From: Paenibacillus castaneae
GTDB lineage: Bacteria > Bacillota > Bacilli > Paenibacillales > Paenibacillaceae
Assembly (NCBI RefSeq): GCF_002884445.1
Contig: NZ_KZ614144.1
Location: forward strand, 1,874,290 to 1,938,289
Direction: 5' to 3'
DNA length: 64,000 nt
Shown: positions 27,824 through 36,468 of the stretch, in pieces
Layout: every line of letters starts with the position of its first letter
Numbering within the stretch: the first letter of the stretch is position 1
Program-made: the position numbers and the translations under genes
Notes under the pieces: model-generated
What the model saw: only the letters and a program-made list of their open reading frames with translations
Told to the model about the DNA's origin: nothing
Databases searched by the model: none

Positions 27824-30016
27824 TTGAAGCTGACCAGTAGGGATTGTTCACTTGTATTTGATCATGGCGGCATAGAGGTTAAAAAGAAAGGTAAGCTTCT
27901 TTACTTCAATAGGCGCCCGATGTTTGTTACTGTGAAGACCGTTTTTGCTGTTAGTGAGTTTTATGATCAAGCCTACAGCAAAATCACCACGGAAGGCAAT
28001 CAGATCCTTGCTGAGGGAATATTGACCGTGCCCTCAGGCTCATCTTTTTCCTTTGCGGACCGCTATGAGACGGCAGCCGAAGGCTTCAAAGTAAGCCGCA
28101 GCGTTAAGGTGCTGAAGGCGGGGGACGACCTTGGTTTTTCTACCAAGGTTTCCTTCGTTATGGCGGAATCGGACGATACGCGTGATTATAACTGTTTTGC
28201 TCCTGGCGTCTGGTACAAGCAGAACGAATTTGCTCCAGATTACCTGATGGGCAAGGATCTGGACTGTGAATATTATTGGCGAATGGAGACCGGCATGGCC
28301 TTGCCGCTGTTCGCGATGCAGAATATTTCTTCAGGCGAAACAGCCTCTTTGTCGCGCTGGGCAGCGGACGTTACCATGCAGTCCACCGACATTCTCCGGT
28401 CCGAGAATCACACAGATCCCAGGTGTACGATCGGAGCGCTCGGCATGAGCAAGCCGGAGTGCAGGACATTGAACTATATGTATTACGGTTATGCAGTACG
28501 CAAGGAGTTCGAGACCCAGGTCGACGGCTTGTCCATAGATTATGTGTATCCGGCTTGCGATGGTCAGATGCCCAGAAGAAATATGGTCTTCACCGGTCTC
28601 GATTATCAGCAGAAATCTAAAACGTTTCAGCGTATCAATCATCCGGTGGAGGAAGGGTTCGAACAGCATTATTCGATTGCCATCCAGTTTCAACATTACG
28701 CCAGCTTTCAATTGATGATGAAGGACACATGGCGTAAAACGTACAACCGGATGCGCGACAAATTATTTGAGGTAGACAATGAGCAGCACTTTCACAACTG
28801 CATGAAGCTGCTAACCCGGTACACTCGAAAGTACGGAGATTCCTATGGGCTGCCTTTTGCCTGCCAGCTTCCGGATATGGATATCTCTTGCGTTTCCTTC
28901 CAGTTCGGCTTCGTAGGGCAGCAGCCCGGCATCGGTTATCAACTGCTGCGTTACGGAGACAAGGAGAACATTCCGGAGTCCTATGAAAAAGGCGTGAACA
29001 TCATCGATTTCTGGACTCGGACAGCCATGACCGAATCCGGACTTCCGCAGATGTGCTATAACCCCAACATTCAAGGCTTCGAGCCGTATCCGCACTACAT
29101 TCGGATGCTCGCGGACGGAATTGAGGCAATCCTGGACGCATACCTCTATATGAGGAACAAGGGTGATGAACGGCCGTCCTGGCTGGCCTTCTGCAGAAGA
29201 ACCGCCGACTGGCTGATAAGCATTCAAAACGATGACGGAAGCTTCTGCCGCGCTTATAACACCGATGGCTCTATTCGTATGAATTCGAAGTCCAATACCC
29301 CCAGCGTGATTCGTTTCTTGGTGCAGTTTTATCTGGTAACAGGCGACGAGAGATATAAGAATGCCGCAATTTCAGCAGGAGAATGGTCCTTCGTCCATAA
29401 TTACCTCAATTTAGAATACCGGGGCGGAACATGCGACAATACGGACATCCAAGATAAGGAGGCCGGCATCTACGCGATATTCGGATTTCTTGCCCTTTAT
29501 GATTTAACCGGCGGGGAGAAATGGCTGGAAGGAGCGGTCGGTGCCGCCGATTATACCGAGACATGGACCTATGCCTGGACATTTCCGGTCCGTACCCCCT
29601 GGCCGAAGCATCCGTTCAATCAGTATTCGATCAGCGGACAGAGCATCATCACCATCGGCGGAGGAGCCGATGTGTATATGGCGGCCTGCTCTTATACTTA
29701 TTACAGACTGTATATCATTACTGGGGATGAGCATTATCTTGACTTTGCCGAATTTATTCACAAGAATACCCGCCAGTCCAATGACGTAGACGGCAGCGTC
29801 GGTTACATTATGCCCGGATTGGGACACGAGAGCGGCAATTTTACGAGCCAGACCCTTCAGAGCCACTATCACTGGCTGCCTTGGTGCACTTATGTGGAGG
29901 TTGATCCGTCCTCCAGGCTGTATGATACTTTTGGCTGCTACGAGATTGAAGCAGCCCAGAGGCTCAGTCCGCAGGAGAGGGCCGAGCGCAACCGTATTTA
30001 TGCTGTTTTTGAATGA
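27824..30016 (+). CDS. Uncharacterised 730-aa protein, candidate (alpha/alpha)6-barrel glycosidase
   Basis: I do not recognise a named family. The first 280 residues look beta-rich (beta-sandwich); from about 330 to the end there are repeated helix pairs with aromatic/acidic turns (CRRTADWLISIQNDDGSFCRAY, KNAAISAGEWSF, WTYAWTFPVRTPWPKHPFNQ, ISGQSIITIGGGADVYMAA), the look of six-hairpin (alpha/alpha)6 glycosidases or lyases. No signal peptide, so cytoplasmic. TTG start with an unusual run of nine G as ribosome site. Last gene of the arabinoxylan operon, which argues for a role in processing imported side-chain oligosaccharides. Catalytic residues not identified. Confidence 0.8.
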   Translation: MKLTSRDCSLVFDHGGIEVKKKGKLLYFNRRPMFVTVKTVFAVSEFYDQAYSKITTEGNQILAEGILTVPSGSSFSFADRYETAAEGFKVSRSVKVLKAGDDLGFSTKVSFVMAESDDTRDYNCFAPGVWYKQNEFAPDYLMGKDLDCEYYWRMETGMALPLFAMQNISSGETASLSRWAADVTMQSTDILRSENHTDPRCTIGALGMSKPECRTLNYMYYGYAVRKEFETQVDGLSIDYVYPACDGQMPRRNMVFTGLDYQQKSKTFQRINHPVEEGFEQHYSIAIQFQHYASFQLMMKDTWRKTYNRMRDKLFEVDNEQHFHNCMKLLTRYTRKYGDSYGLPFACQLPDMDISCVSFQFGFVGQQPGIGYQLLRYGDKENIPESYEKGVNIIDFWTRTAMTESGLPQMCYNPNIQGFEPYPHYIRMLADGIEAILDAYLYMRNKGDERPSWLAFCRRTADWLISIQNDDGSFCRAYNTDGSIRMNSKSNTPSVIRFLVQFYLVTGDERYKNAAISAGEWSFVHNYLNLEYRGGTCDNTDIQDKEAGIYAIFGFLALYDLTGGEKWLEGAVGAADYTETWTYAWTFPVRTPWPKHPFNQYSISGQSIITIGGGADVYMAACSYTYYRLYIITGDEHYLDFAEFIHKNTRQSNDVDGSVGYIMPGLGHESGNFTSQTLQSHYHWLPWCTYVEVDPSSRLYDTFGCYEIEAAQRLSPQERAERNRIYAVFE

Positions 30017-30120
30017 GGGAGGGGATGTTTGCTGCAATTAAGGCTGTCTCTGCGGCATTGACAATAGGCATAATCACTTAAAAAGCTCTCTTATGAAACA
30101 AACAGAAGAAGTTTTAGAAA

Positions 30121-30165
30121 TGGCGATGCGGGGCATTTATCCCTGCATCGCTATTTCTGATTTTT
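30121..30165 (+). terminator. Terminator of the arabinoxylan operon
   Basis: GCGATGCGGGG and CCCTGCATCGC form an 11-bp stem around CATTTAT, with a T-rich tail ending in five T at 30161-30165. Confidence 0.8.
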
Positions 30166-30236
30166 AGCCGATTGCCGTCTTCTTGAGCAATTTTTATGTA
30201 GTTTTCTTCACCACCATATCCTGCGTCAACCAGAGT
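30161..30236 (-). pseudogene. IS1182-like transposase remnant
   Basis: The minus strand encodes about 25 residues containing DAGYGGEENY, the conserved DDE-domain stretch of IS1182/IS1380-like transposases (usually DAGYGSEENY), followed by IKIAQEDG. No further transposase frame or inverted repeat is visible on either side. It is the scar of a lost insertion sequence, now sitting in the promoter zone of the araC gene. Confidence 0.6.
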
Positions 30237-30313
30237 TCATATTGCACCCAAGGGGACTATAAGACCCTTATTTTTATGGTATAATATGGACATTATTGTA
30301 GGGGGTGGTATTG

Positions 30314-31096
30314 ATGATACATATTCACTTCGCTGAATGCAATATTTCACACGCAAGTAATTTTGTAATTGACGTTCCTGTGGGTTATCACTGGCTTCTC
30401 GTCATTACCAAGACTCCGGCACAATTCTGGGTCCATGGTGAACTCAAAGAATATCCCGCTCACAGCGCCATTCTATACCGTCCACAACAGAAGGTCTATT
30501 ATCAAGCCTGCAACGATATTTTTATCAATGATTGGCTTCGATTCGAGTCGAGCGAACCCTATATTACGGAATCACCGCTGCCCCATGGGTACCCGATGCC
30601 CTTGCACGACCCGGATTATTGTCACAAGCTAATGGAACTGCTAGTTATCGAACATCACTACAATCGTGCTTACAAAACTTCATCCATCGACGGGTTGCTT
30701 CGCACGCTGTTCAATAAGCTGTTAGAGTCCCATAATTCTCAAAGTGGAATCACACCTCAATCCTACAATCTATTGCGGCTCCGCTCCGCCATTCACAATC
30801 ATCCCAACGATTATTGGTCGGTTTCGAAGATGGCAGACTATCTTCTCATCAGTCCAGGTTACCTTCATATCATCTACAAAAAAACCTTCGGGATCTCCTG
30901 TATGGATGAAGTTATCTACTGCCGAATTCGGTTGGCAAAAGAGTATTTGCTTCACAGTAACCAAAGCATTGCAGAAATTGCTTCCAAATGCGGCTATCAA
31001 AATGTAGAACACTTCCACAGACAATTTAAACAAGTGGCAGGAATTACCCCAAAACAATATCAAAGCAAACATAAGGTTGATGCGTTGCCTATATAA
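30314..31096 (+). CDS. AraC/XylS-family transcriptional regulator
   Basis: 260 aa from the ATG at 30314, with GGGGGTGG five bases upstream (a GTG at 30305 lies inside it). N-terminal cupin-like ligand domain (about 1-140) and C-terminal double helix-turn-helix (about 160-255; VSKMADYLLISPGYLHIIYKK, then IAEIASKCGYQNVEHFHRQFK). It probably senses a sugar and activates a nearby operon, for example the arabinoxylan genes upstream. A TATAAT -10 box lies at about 30280. The DNA-binding domain is certain, the ligand unknown. Confidence 0.9.
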   Translation: MIHIHFAECNISHASNFVIDVPVGYHWLLVITKTPAQFWVHGELKEYPAHSAILYRPQQKVYYQACNDIFINDWLRFESSEPYITESPLPHGYPMPLHDPDYCHKLMELLVIEHHYNRAYKTSSIDGLLRTLFNKLLESHNSQSGITPQSYNLLRLRSAIHNHPNDYWSVSKMADYLLISPGYLHIIYKKTFGISCMDEVIYCRIRLAKEYLLHSNQSIAEIASKCGYQNVEHFHRQFKQVAGITPKQYQSKHKVDALPI

Positions 31097-31133
31097 CTAT
31101 TAAGCTACTATATGAATGAAGTGTTGTAGATTA

Positions 31134-31171
31134 AATGCAGGTGGCGTGAGCTGCCTCCCGTCACCTGCATA
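31134..31171 (+). terminator. Hairpin after the araC gene
   Basis: A 12-bp stem, ATGCAGGTGGCG with CGTCACCTGCAT, one wobble pair. No strong T-run follows, so terminator function is only probable. Confidence 0.5.
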
Positions 31172-31223
31172 TTCATAAGACTATCGGTTTCATCAATATG
31201 AAAGCATTTAAAGGATGGTGGAG

Positions 31224-31853
31224 ATGGCGAATCGTGCTCATTTTATTATCATGTTTGTTTTGTTGGGTATTTTCTTAACCAGCTGTTCCTCAAAAGCTCC
31301 ATCAGGCGATTCTACACAAGGTCTGATATTGGGGGGAAATGTCTTATACCCGGAAAATGAACCAACCTCTATAGTGCTAAAGAAAGGCAAGAATTCTGAA
31401 ATACTAAGCGACGTGGACGATTACCCATCACGCCCCGAAGTTTCGCCAGATCAGGCGAAAATGGCATACATCGCACCTTTCGAATTTGAAATGGCTGGCG
31501 ATGTTTGGATGTATATTTTTAGTAGCGGTGAGAAACTTAAATTGATAATGAAGGAAGCGTTCGGAGCCGATTGCTCTGTGAAGAAGCTGCTTTGGGCTGA
31601 CAATGACCATCTTCTCGTATTGGTTGGCAATAAAGTAGGAACGGTGTCCTCCAATCGCGAGCTTTATGTTTACGATCAATCATCCAATATATCCAAATCG
31701 ATTCTGAAAACCGATGAAAACCAAGATATTCAGGATTTAGCCATTCATGCAAATCATATAGAGTTCAACATGGCCACATATAATGATGATTCATCCGATT
31801 TTACGAAAGAACCGTATTCTTATAGCATCGACGACCTGCTTGCTATAGAATGA
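31224..31853 (+). CDS. Lipoprotein with TolB-like beta-propeller repeats
   Basis: 209 aa from ATG 31224 (AAAGG nine bases upstream). Lipobox LTSC with Cys21. The mature part has blade-like repeats (SPDQAKMAYIAP, LLWADNDHLLVLVG, LYVYDQSSN), similar to short TolB/DUF4652-like secreted proteins of Bacillales. Attached to the outer membrane face. Neighbours give no clear role. The family assignment is from repeat pattern only. Confidence 0.7.
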   Translation: MANRAHFIIMFVLLGIFLTSCSSKAPSGDSTQGLILGGNVLYPENEPTSIVLKKGKNSEILSDVDDYPSRPEVSPDQAKMAYIAPFEFEMAGDVWMYIFSSGEKLKLIMKEAFGADCSVKKLLWADNDHLLVLVGNKVGTVSSNRELYVYDQSSNISKSILKTDENQDIQDLAIHANHIEFNMATYNDDSSDFTKEPYSYSIDDLLAIE

Positions 31854-32037
31854 ACAGTTATTATATGGGTGAGAAAACCTAATGCTTCGATGGTAGGGGA
31901 CAGAGGTATAGTAAATAACTTCTATATAAGTTGAGAATGGAACAGTTCTAATTCTTTTTTATGTAAGGAAGATAATATAATAATAGGTAAGGCTAAGAAG
32001 CCTATTAAGCGGCTTGAATATACCGAATAAAGAAGGG
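31854..32037. other. Gap without recognisable gene
   Basis: Low-complexity AT-rich stretch after the lipoprotein gene. No coding frame or RNA structure seen apart from the terminator that follows. Confidence 0.5.
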
Positions 32038-32083
32038 AAACACGAAAAAACACGCCATTAATTGACGTGTTTCTTTGTGTTTG
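32038..32083. terminator. Bidirectional terminator before tetR
   Basis: A 21-base arm (AAACACGAAAAAACACGCCA...) pairs with its complement (...CGTGTTTCTTTGTGTTT) with three mismatches. A-rich on one side and T-rich on the other, it can serve both converging genes. Confidence 0.75.
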
Positions 32084-32151
32084 GTGGCTGGAAATTATGG
32101 ATCATACCATATATATTATGGACTTGAACGGCTTAAAGCGCTTGGACAAGA

Positions 32152-32727
32152 CTAGGAGTTAACTAGCTCTTTGGCATACTGCTTGCCTGCCGAGAGAAGG
32201 CTGCCGCTCAGTTCAGGATCATTAACTGACCGTGCAAGAACAAGAGAGCCGACCATAGTACTTAATAGTGCGCTGCCTTTGGAAGAGTCAATTTCCGCTA
32301 GATTGGAGAGGAAAGCAATCATCCGCTCGAGCTCATTGGTGAATACTTGCCGAACCTCTTCTGAAGCACGTGATATTTCGCCAGAAAGGGCAGGAAGAAT
32401 ACAGCCCATCTCCGTTTTGTCACGGTGATACGGACTTAAATAATAATCAATGACACTATTGATTTTAGGGTTCTGCTTCTCTTGATCAGCGGCGTTCTGC
32501 AGAATTGTAATAGTATCACTTATGGCATACCGGCAGGCTTCGGCGACCAGCTGTTCTTTGTTGTCAAAGTGTGCATAAAAGCCCCCATGAGTCAAACCTG
32601 CCCCCTTCATAATGAACGGTACACTAACATCGAGGATACCTTTGGTGCGAAAAGCCTGAGCAGCACTTTCAACGATCTTATTCCGCACTTTCGTCTTATG
32701 GCCTTTGGGATACGGTATTGTAATCAC
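32152..32727 (-). CDS. TetR-family repressor
   Basis: 191 aa. The N-terminal helix-turn-helix (KIVESAAQAFRTKGILDVSVPFIMKGAGLTHGGFYAHFDNKEQL) is typical of TetR/AcrR regulators, followed by an all-helical ligand domain with MGCILPALSGEIS, a TetR_C-like segment seen in regulators of oxidative or electrophile response. Start is a GTG with a weak ribosome site. Divergent from the flavoprotein-HlyD-ABC-2 operon, it probably represses that operon and itself through two 21-bp operators in the shared gap. Confidence 0.88.
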   Translation of the reverse strand: MITIPYPKGHKTKVRNKIVESAAQAFRTKGILDVSVPFIMKGAGLTHGGFYAHFDNKEQLVAEACRYAISDTITILQNAADQEKQNPKINSVIDYYLSPYHRDKTEMGCILPALSGEISRASEEVRQVFTNELERMIAFLSNLAEIDSSKGSALLSTMVGSLVLARSVNDPELSGSLLSAGKQYAKELVNS

Positions 32728-32755
32728 TCCACAGCTTCATAATTCTACCTTCAAA

Positions 32756-32776
32756 ATATTATAATCGTCATAATAT
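32756..32776. promoter_or_regulatory. TetR operator candidate O1
   Basis: ATATTAT-AATCGTC-ATAATAT, perfect seven-base arms; 17 of 21 positions agree with the second site at 32864. Lies next to the start of tetR, suited to autorepression. Confidence 0.6.
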
Positions 32777-32833
32777 ATCGTGTCAATTTAGCAATCTAGT
32801 AAATGTTAGCTCAAAAAAGAATAAACAAGGCTG

Positions 32834-32884
32834 TTGACGGGTTTAAAATATGATGGTTATAATATATTATGATCATCATATTTT
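32834..32884 (+). promoter_or_regulatory. Promoter of the flavoprotein operon overlapped by TetR operator O2
   Basis: -35 TTGACG (32834-32839), 18-base spacer, -10 TATAAT (32858-32863). ATATTATGATCATCATATTTT (32864-32884) begins directly behind the -10, and AAATATGATG/CATCATATTT arms (32846-32855, 32874-32883) bracket it. Repressor bound here would block initiation. Confidence 0.7.
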
Positions 32885-32913
32885 AAGATGAAATCAACAG
32901 GAGGTATCCGAAT

Positions 32914-34290
32914 ATGAGTAAGCTTGAATCCGTAGAAACGTTAGTCATTGGATCAGGCCCGGGAGGTTATGTGGCGGCGCTGTTTTCTTCACAGCTAGGC
33001 ATGAAGACGGCGATTGTCGAACGCAGTCAGCTGGGCGGAGTCTGCACGCATGTTGGCTGCATTCCATCCAAAGCATTAATTGCAGAATCGCATCGCTATG
33101 ATTTGCTTAGACCGTTCAATAATGCAGATGCGGCAGCGTCTTTTAAAATTGCTCAGGATTTCAAGCAGGGAATTGTGAAGAAGCAGGCAGGCGGAGTTAG
33201 TTATTTATTAAAGACTGCTGGCGTGAGCATTCTGGAAGGGGAGGCTAGTTTAATAGATGAACATACTGCAATTATCAAACAAACTGGACAGGAGCAAACG
33301 ATTTCTTTTAAGAACGCCATACTGGCAACAGGATCTCGTCCGATTGAGCTGCAAGCATTTCCAGTTGGAGGGCGTATTTTGTCTTCCACAGAAGCGCTGT
33401 CGCTCCCTGAGGTTCCGACCAGCCTAATCGTTATTGGCGGTGGATATATTGGTATCGAGCTGGGGCAAATGTATGCCAAATTTGGAACAAAGGTAACGAT
33501 TCTGGAGGGAGGAGAACAAGTGCTGCCGGGATTCGAGACAGACCTTGCGCTCCCTGTGGTCCGGCAGTTGGAAGCCGATGGTATTCACATTATTACTGGG
33601 GCGACAGCTGAGAAAGTGGTGCAGAATGCTGATACAGTTACACTGCATTATTTAATAAATCAGGAGCAGCATCATGTTACAGCGGAATATGCGTTAGTCA
33701 CTATTGGCAGAAAACCAAATACAGATGGCAAGTTAGGACTGGAGCGCATAGGCTTGCCAGTGACGAGCAGGGGACTAATCGAGACGGATGAACAATGCAG
33801 AACGGCTATCCCCCATATTTTCGCAATTGGAGATATTACGGCTGGTCCGGCACTCGCTCATAAGGCTTCCTATGAAGCGAAGATTGCGGCAGAAGCGATT
33901 GCAGGCCAATCTTCGGTGGTTGATTATAAAGCTATTCCACTCGTCGTCTTTTCTCACCCAGAGCTCGCCAGAGTTGGCTTAAGTGAAACGGAAGCAAAGG
34001 CAAAATCTATCCCGATTGTTATTGGCAAAGCTTCCTTCGCGATTAACGGAAGAGCGTTGGCATTAAGGGAAATCGAAGGCTTTGTCAAAATCGTGGCGGA
34101 CCCGGCCTCAGGAATCGTGATTGGTGCACAAATCGTTGGAGTGGAGGCATCAACACTCGTATCGGAGCTTGCACTTGCTATCGAGATGGGAGCAACCGTG
34201 GAGGACCTGGCTATGACGATTCACCCCCATCCCACACTAGGAGAAGTAATTATGGAGGCAGCCGAAAACGGGGTCAGAAAACTGAAATGA
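32914..34290 (+). CDS. Dihydrolipoamide-dehydrogenase-like flavoprotein disulfide reductase
   Basis: 458 aa, class-I pyridine nucleotide-disulfide oxidoreductase. FAD site VIGSGPGGYVAA, redox disulfide C44/C49 in GGVCTHVGCIPSK (usual lipoamide dehydrogenases have GGTCLNVGCIPSK), NAD site VIGGGYIGIELG, and C-terminal HPHPTLGE with the catalytic His-Glu pair. All catalytic parts are intact. No E1/E2 ketoacid-dehydrogenase genes are nearby; instead it is first in a TetR-controlled operon with export components, so a detoxification or thiol-redox role is more likely than central metabolism. AGGAGGT precedes the ATG. Confidence 0.9.
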   Translation: MSKLESVETLVIGSGPGGYVAALFSSQLGMKTAIVERSQLGGVCTHVGCIPSKALIAESHRYDLLRPFNNADAAASFKIAQDFKQGIVKKQAGGVSYLLKTAGVSILEGEASLIDEHTAIIKQTGQEQTISFKNAILATGSRPIELQAFPVGGRILSSTEALSLPEVPTSLIVIGGGYIGIELGQMYAKFGTKVTILEGGEQVLPGFETDLALPVVRQLEADGIHIITGATAEKVVQNADTVTLHYLINQEQHHVTAEYALVTIGRKPNTDGKLGLERIGLPVTSRGLIETDEQCRTAIPHIFAIGDITAGPALAHKASYEAKIAAEAIAGQSSVVDYKAIPLVVFSHPELARVGLSETEAKAKSIPIVIGKASFAINGRALALREIEGFVKIVADPASGIVIGAQIVGVEASTLVSELALAIEMGATVEDLAMTIHPHPTLGEVIMEAAENGVRKLK

Positions 34291-34317
34291 AAAGTAGAGA
34301 ATGGGAGAGATTGAAGA

Positions 34318-34950
34318 ATGAAAATAAAAGCAGGTTTTTATATTGGGATTGCGATTGCACTGATCGTTGGAGGTTCGCTTCTTGTTGTTAAAGGAAAGGA
34401 TGCTGTCAGTCAAGCCGAGAGCAGGAAGCAAGGTGTGCTTGAGGCGGAGCAAACGACAATTTTTTATCAGAAAAGTCCAGGGTCGATTGTAGAAGTCGGT
34501 GGGGCTGTAGGCGATTCTATGAAACAAGGAGATGTGCTATTCAAAGTTAAGTCAGCTGAAGAAGGAGAATGGAATGTACTCTCGCCGCATGATGGATTGA
34601 TCAACAGGATTGTTGTAAAACCGGGGGATCTAGTACAGCAAGGAGCGCCGATGGCGGTTCTGCAAAAAAACAACTATTATACTGACCTCTACATACAGGA
34701 AAGTGAAATTCAAAAGCTTGAGGTTAATCAAAGCATTGGTGTTCATTTTCCATATTTGAATCACCCAACACAGGTGACTGGTCTGGTTACTTCGATCTCA
34801 GCCGCCCCTCAATTTGCAAGCTTGCGAATGACACGTGAAAAAGGGCAAGCAGATCTTAGTATGTTTCTTGTCCGAATAGCTATGGATTCGAATGCTGATT
34901 TGCTTCCAGGTATGACAGCGGAGGTGAAGCTTGATGAACTCACTGATTGA
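34318..34950 (+). CDS. HlyD-like membrane-fusion/adaptor protein
   Basis: 210 aa. One N-terminal membrane anchor (about 6-25), a biotinyl-lipoyl-like beta-hairpin domain (PGSIVEVGGAVGDSMKQGDVLFKV; then SPHDGLINRIVVKPGDLVQQGAPM) and a beta-barrel-like end finishing in LLPGMTAEVKL. The long coiled-coil hairpin of full HlyD proteins is missing, as in short YhbJ-type adaptors of Firmicutes. It works outside the membrane with the next permease. It overlaps that gene by 17 bases. Confidence 0.85.
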   Translation: MKIKAGFYIGIAIALIVGGSLLVVKGKDAVSQAESRKQGVLEAEQTTIFYQKSPGSIVEVGGAVGDSMKQGDVLFKVKSAEEGEWNVLSPHDGLINRIVVKPGDLVQQGAPMAVLQKNNYYTDLYIQESEIQKLEVNQSIGVHFPYLNHPTQVTGLVTSISAAPQFASLRMTREKGQADLSMFLVRIAMDSNADLLPGMTAEVKLDELTD

Positions 34951-36106
34951 TGAGTGGAAGTATGTATCGAGCAGTAAGTATTTTCGTTTGGTCTTTATCG
35001 GTCCGGTTATCGCGGCCATATTTTTTGGACTAATGTTTTCGCACAACCAAATTAGCGAATCGCCTGTTGTTGTCATTGATGAGGATCACAGCTCATATTC
35101 AAGGCAGCTGATCTCGAAAATCAATGCTTCCCCAAATATGAACGTTACAAATGTGTACGCCAGCCGCCTAAGCCCAGAAATATTGCTGGCAAATGAGCAG
35201 GCTGTAGCGGTTATCATGCTGCCGAAGCAGTTAGAGCTGCGTCAGCAGCAGGGGCTATCAACAAATATTGGCATCTTGATGGACAACACGATGCCCTCAG
35301 GGCTAACCGGCATCCGAACCGCGATTCAGGAAATTATTCTAACAGAAAATATGACCCTTTCTATGACCCGTTTGGCCCACAATGGGATGGATGCCGAAAT
35401 AGCTAAAGGGCTTGTTTCTCCGTTATCCCTTCAGCAGCGGATGCTGTTTAATCCGACCACAAGTTATGTCGGCTTTATGGTGCTTGGATTTGTGAATATT
35501 GTAGTTTTGATGATTACAACAAGCGCAGCAGGCTCAATTGCACCTCGTCTGCGACAGGAAGGGAAGCTCTTTGTAAATGGAAAGTCGCCTTTGCAGCTTT
35601 GGATTCGTAGTGTGCCTTACGCTGTCTTGACCTCCCTTTCGCTGCTCCTATGCTATGGATTATTAAAGCAGGTGGGGGGAATGCGGTTTGAAGCGGAGCC
35701 TTATCTTTTTATCATTCCACTGCTTGTTTATGCCTTTGCTTTGTCACTCATGGGCCTGTTGATCGGTTATTCCGCCAAAGATCTGTCCAAAGTCAATTTA
35801 CGAACCAATTTCGTATTGTATCCGTCGTTTCTTGCTACTGGAATTCAACTGACTCCGCTTGCGTTTCCAGAGCCCTTTCAAATTTTTGCATGGGTATTAC
35901 CTATGAACTGGCTTAACCGCCTCATACGCGGGATGGCTTTTCGGGATGGAGCGCTGACAGCTTACAGTCAGGAGCTCGGGGCACTGCTGATCATTATTGG
36001 CATTGTGTCCTTATTAATTGGATTACTGGTACTAAGGGAAGCTGGGAAAGCTTATCCCAGCTGGAAACCGCTTGTGAATCCGGACGTTGTGCCGGGCAGC
36101 AGTTAA
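34934..36106 (+). CDS. ABC-2 type permease without adjacent ATPase
   Basis: 390 aa. First membrane helix (about 19-37), a large extracellular domain (about 45-175), then five helices (about 180-375): the YhcA/YbhS-type ABC-2 export permease. The start at 34934 has GAGGTG seven bases upstream; a TTG at 34931 is also in frame. Such permeases need an ATPase, yet none is encoded here, so either a distant ATPase serves it or the complex works differently. Co-expression with the adaptor is shown by the overlap. Exported compound unknown. Confidence 0.85.
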   Translation: MNSLIDEWKYVSSSKYFRLVFIGPVIAAIFFGLMFSHNQISESPVVVIDEDHSSYSRQLISKINASPNMNVTNVYASRLSPEILLANEQAVAVIMLPKQLELRQQQGLSTNIGILMDNTMPSGLTGIRTAIQEIILTENMTLSMTRLAHNGMDAEIAKGLVSPLSLQQRMLFNPTTSYVGFMVLGFVNIVVLMITTSAAGSIAPRLRQEGKLFVNGKSPLQLWIRSVPYAVLTSLSLLLCYGLLKQVGGMRFEAEPYLFIIPLLVYAFALSLMGLLIGYSAKDLSKVNLRTNFVLYPSFLATGIQLTPLAFPEPFQIFAWVLPMNWLNRLIRGMAFRDGALTAYSQELGALLIIIGIVSLLIGLLVLREAGKAYPSWKPLVNPDVVPGSS

Positions 36107-36186
36107 ATATGGATTGAGTTAAAGATTAGATTAAGAAGCGAATTCTAAGGAGCTCCACCAAACCACATATTCAATCCACTTCTTCT

Positions 36187-36236
36187 AAACTGCACCTTCA
36201 ATGGTTAGATACAACTAACAATCGGAGGTGCAGTTT
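36187..36236. mobile_element. 50-bp IS3-end hairpin (MITE) with TTCT target duplication
   Basis: Left arm 36187-36208 and right arm 36215-36236 are inverted repeats, 19 of 22 positions paired, beginning AAACTGCACC and reading inward to GTTAG. TTCT stands directly before (36183-36186) and after (36237-36240). The ends resemble IS150-group IS3 tips (TGTACTGCACC...GTTGGAC). No internal coding sequence: six loop bases only. Confidence 0.75.
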
Positions 36237-36240
36237 TTCT

Positions 36241-36468
36241 ATGACACAGTCAGCCGCTATCTAAATGGAAAAGAAGGCAGGAGTTCGGTACTATACAATG
36301 GCAGCATAGGGCATCTCCAATCTCAGATGTGAAGAATCGAACAAATTAGCAGTATTCATCGAACAAAAGCACCCCTCTCCTTTAAATAAAGTCCCTTACG
36401 AAACAAATTACCTACCCTTCAGAAACAACTGTCGGTTCTTCCTCATCACTCCTTTCGGTACAATGAAA
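36241..36468. other. Intergenic stretch between mobile hairpin and cre box
   Basis: About 230 bases with no open frame of note; promoter region of the following sugar locus. No clear -35/-10 pair could be chosen. Confidence 0.4.
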
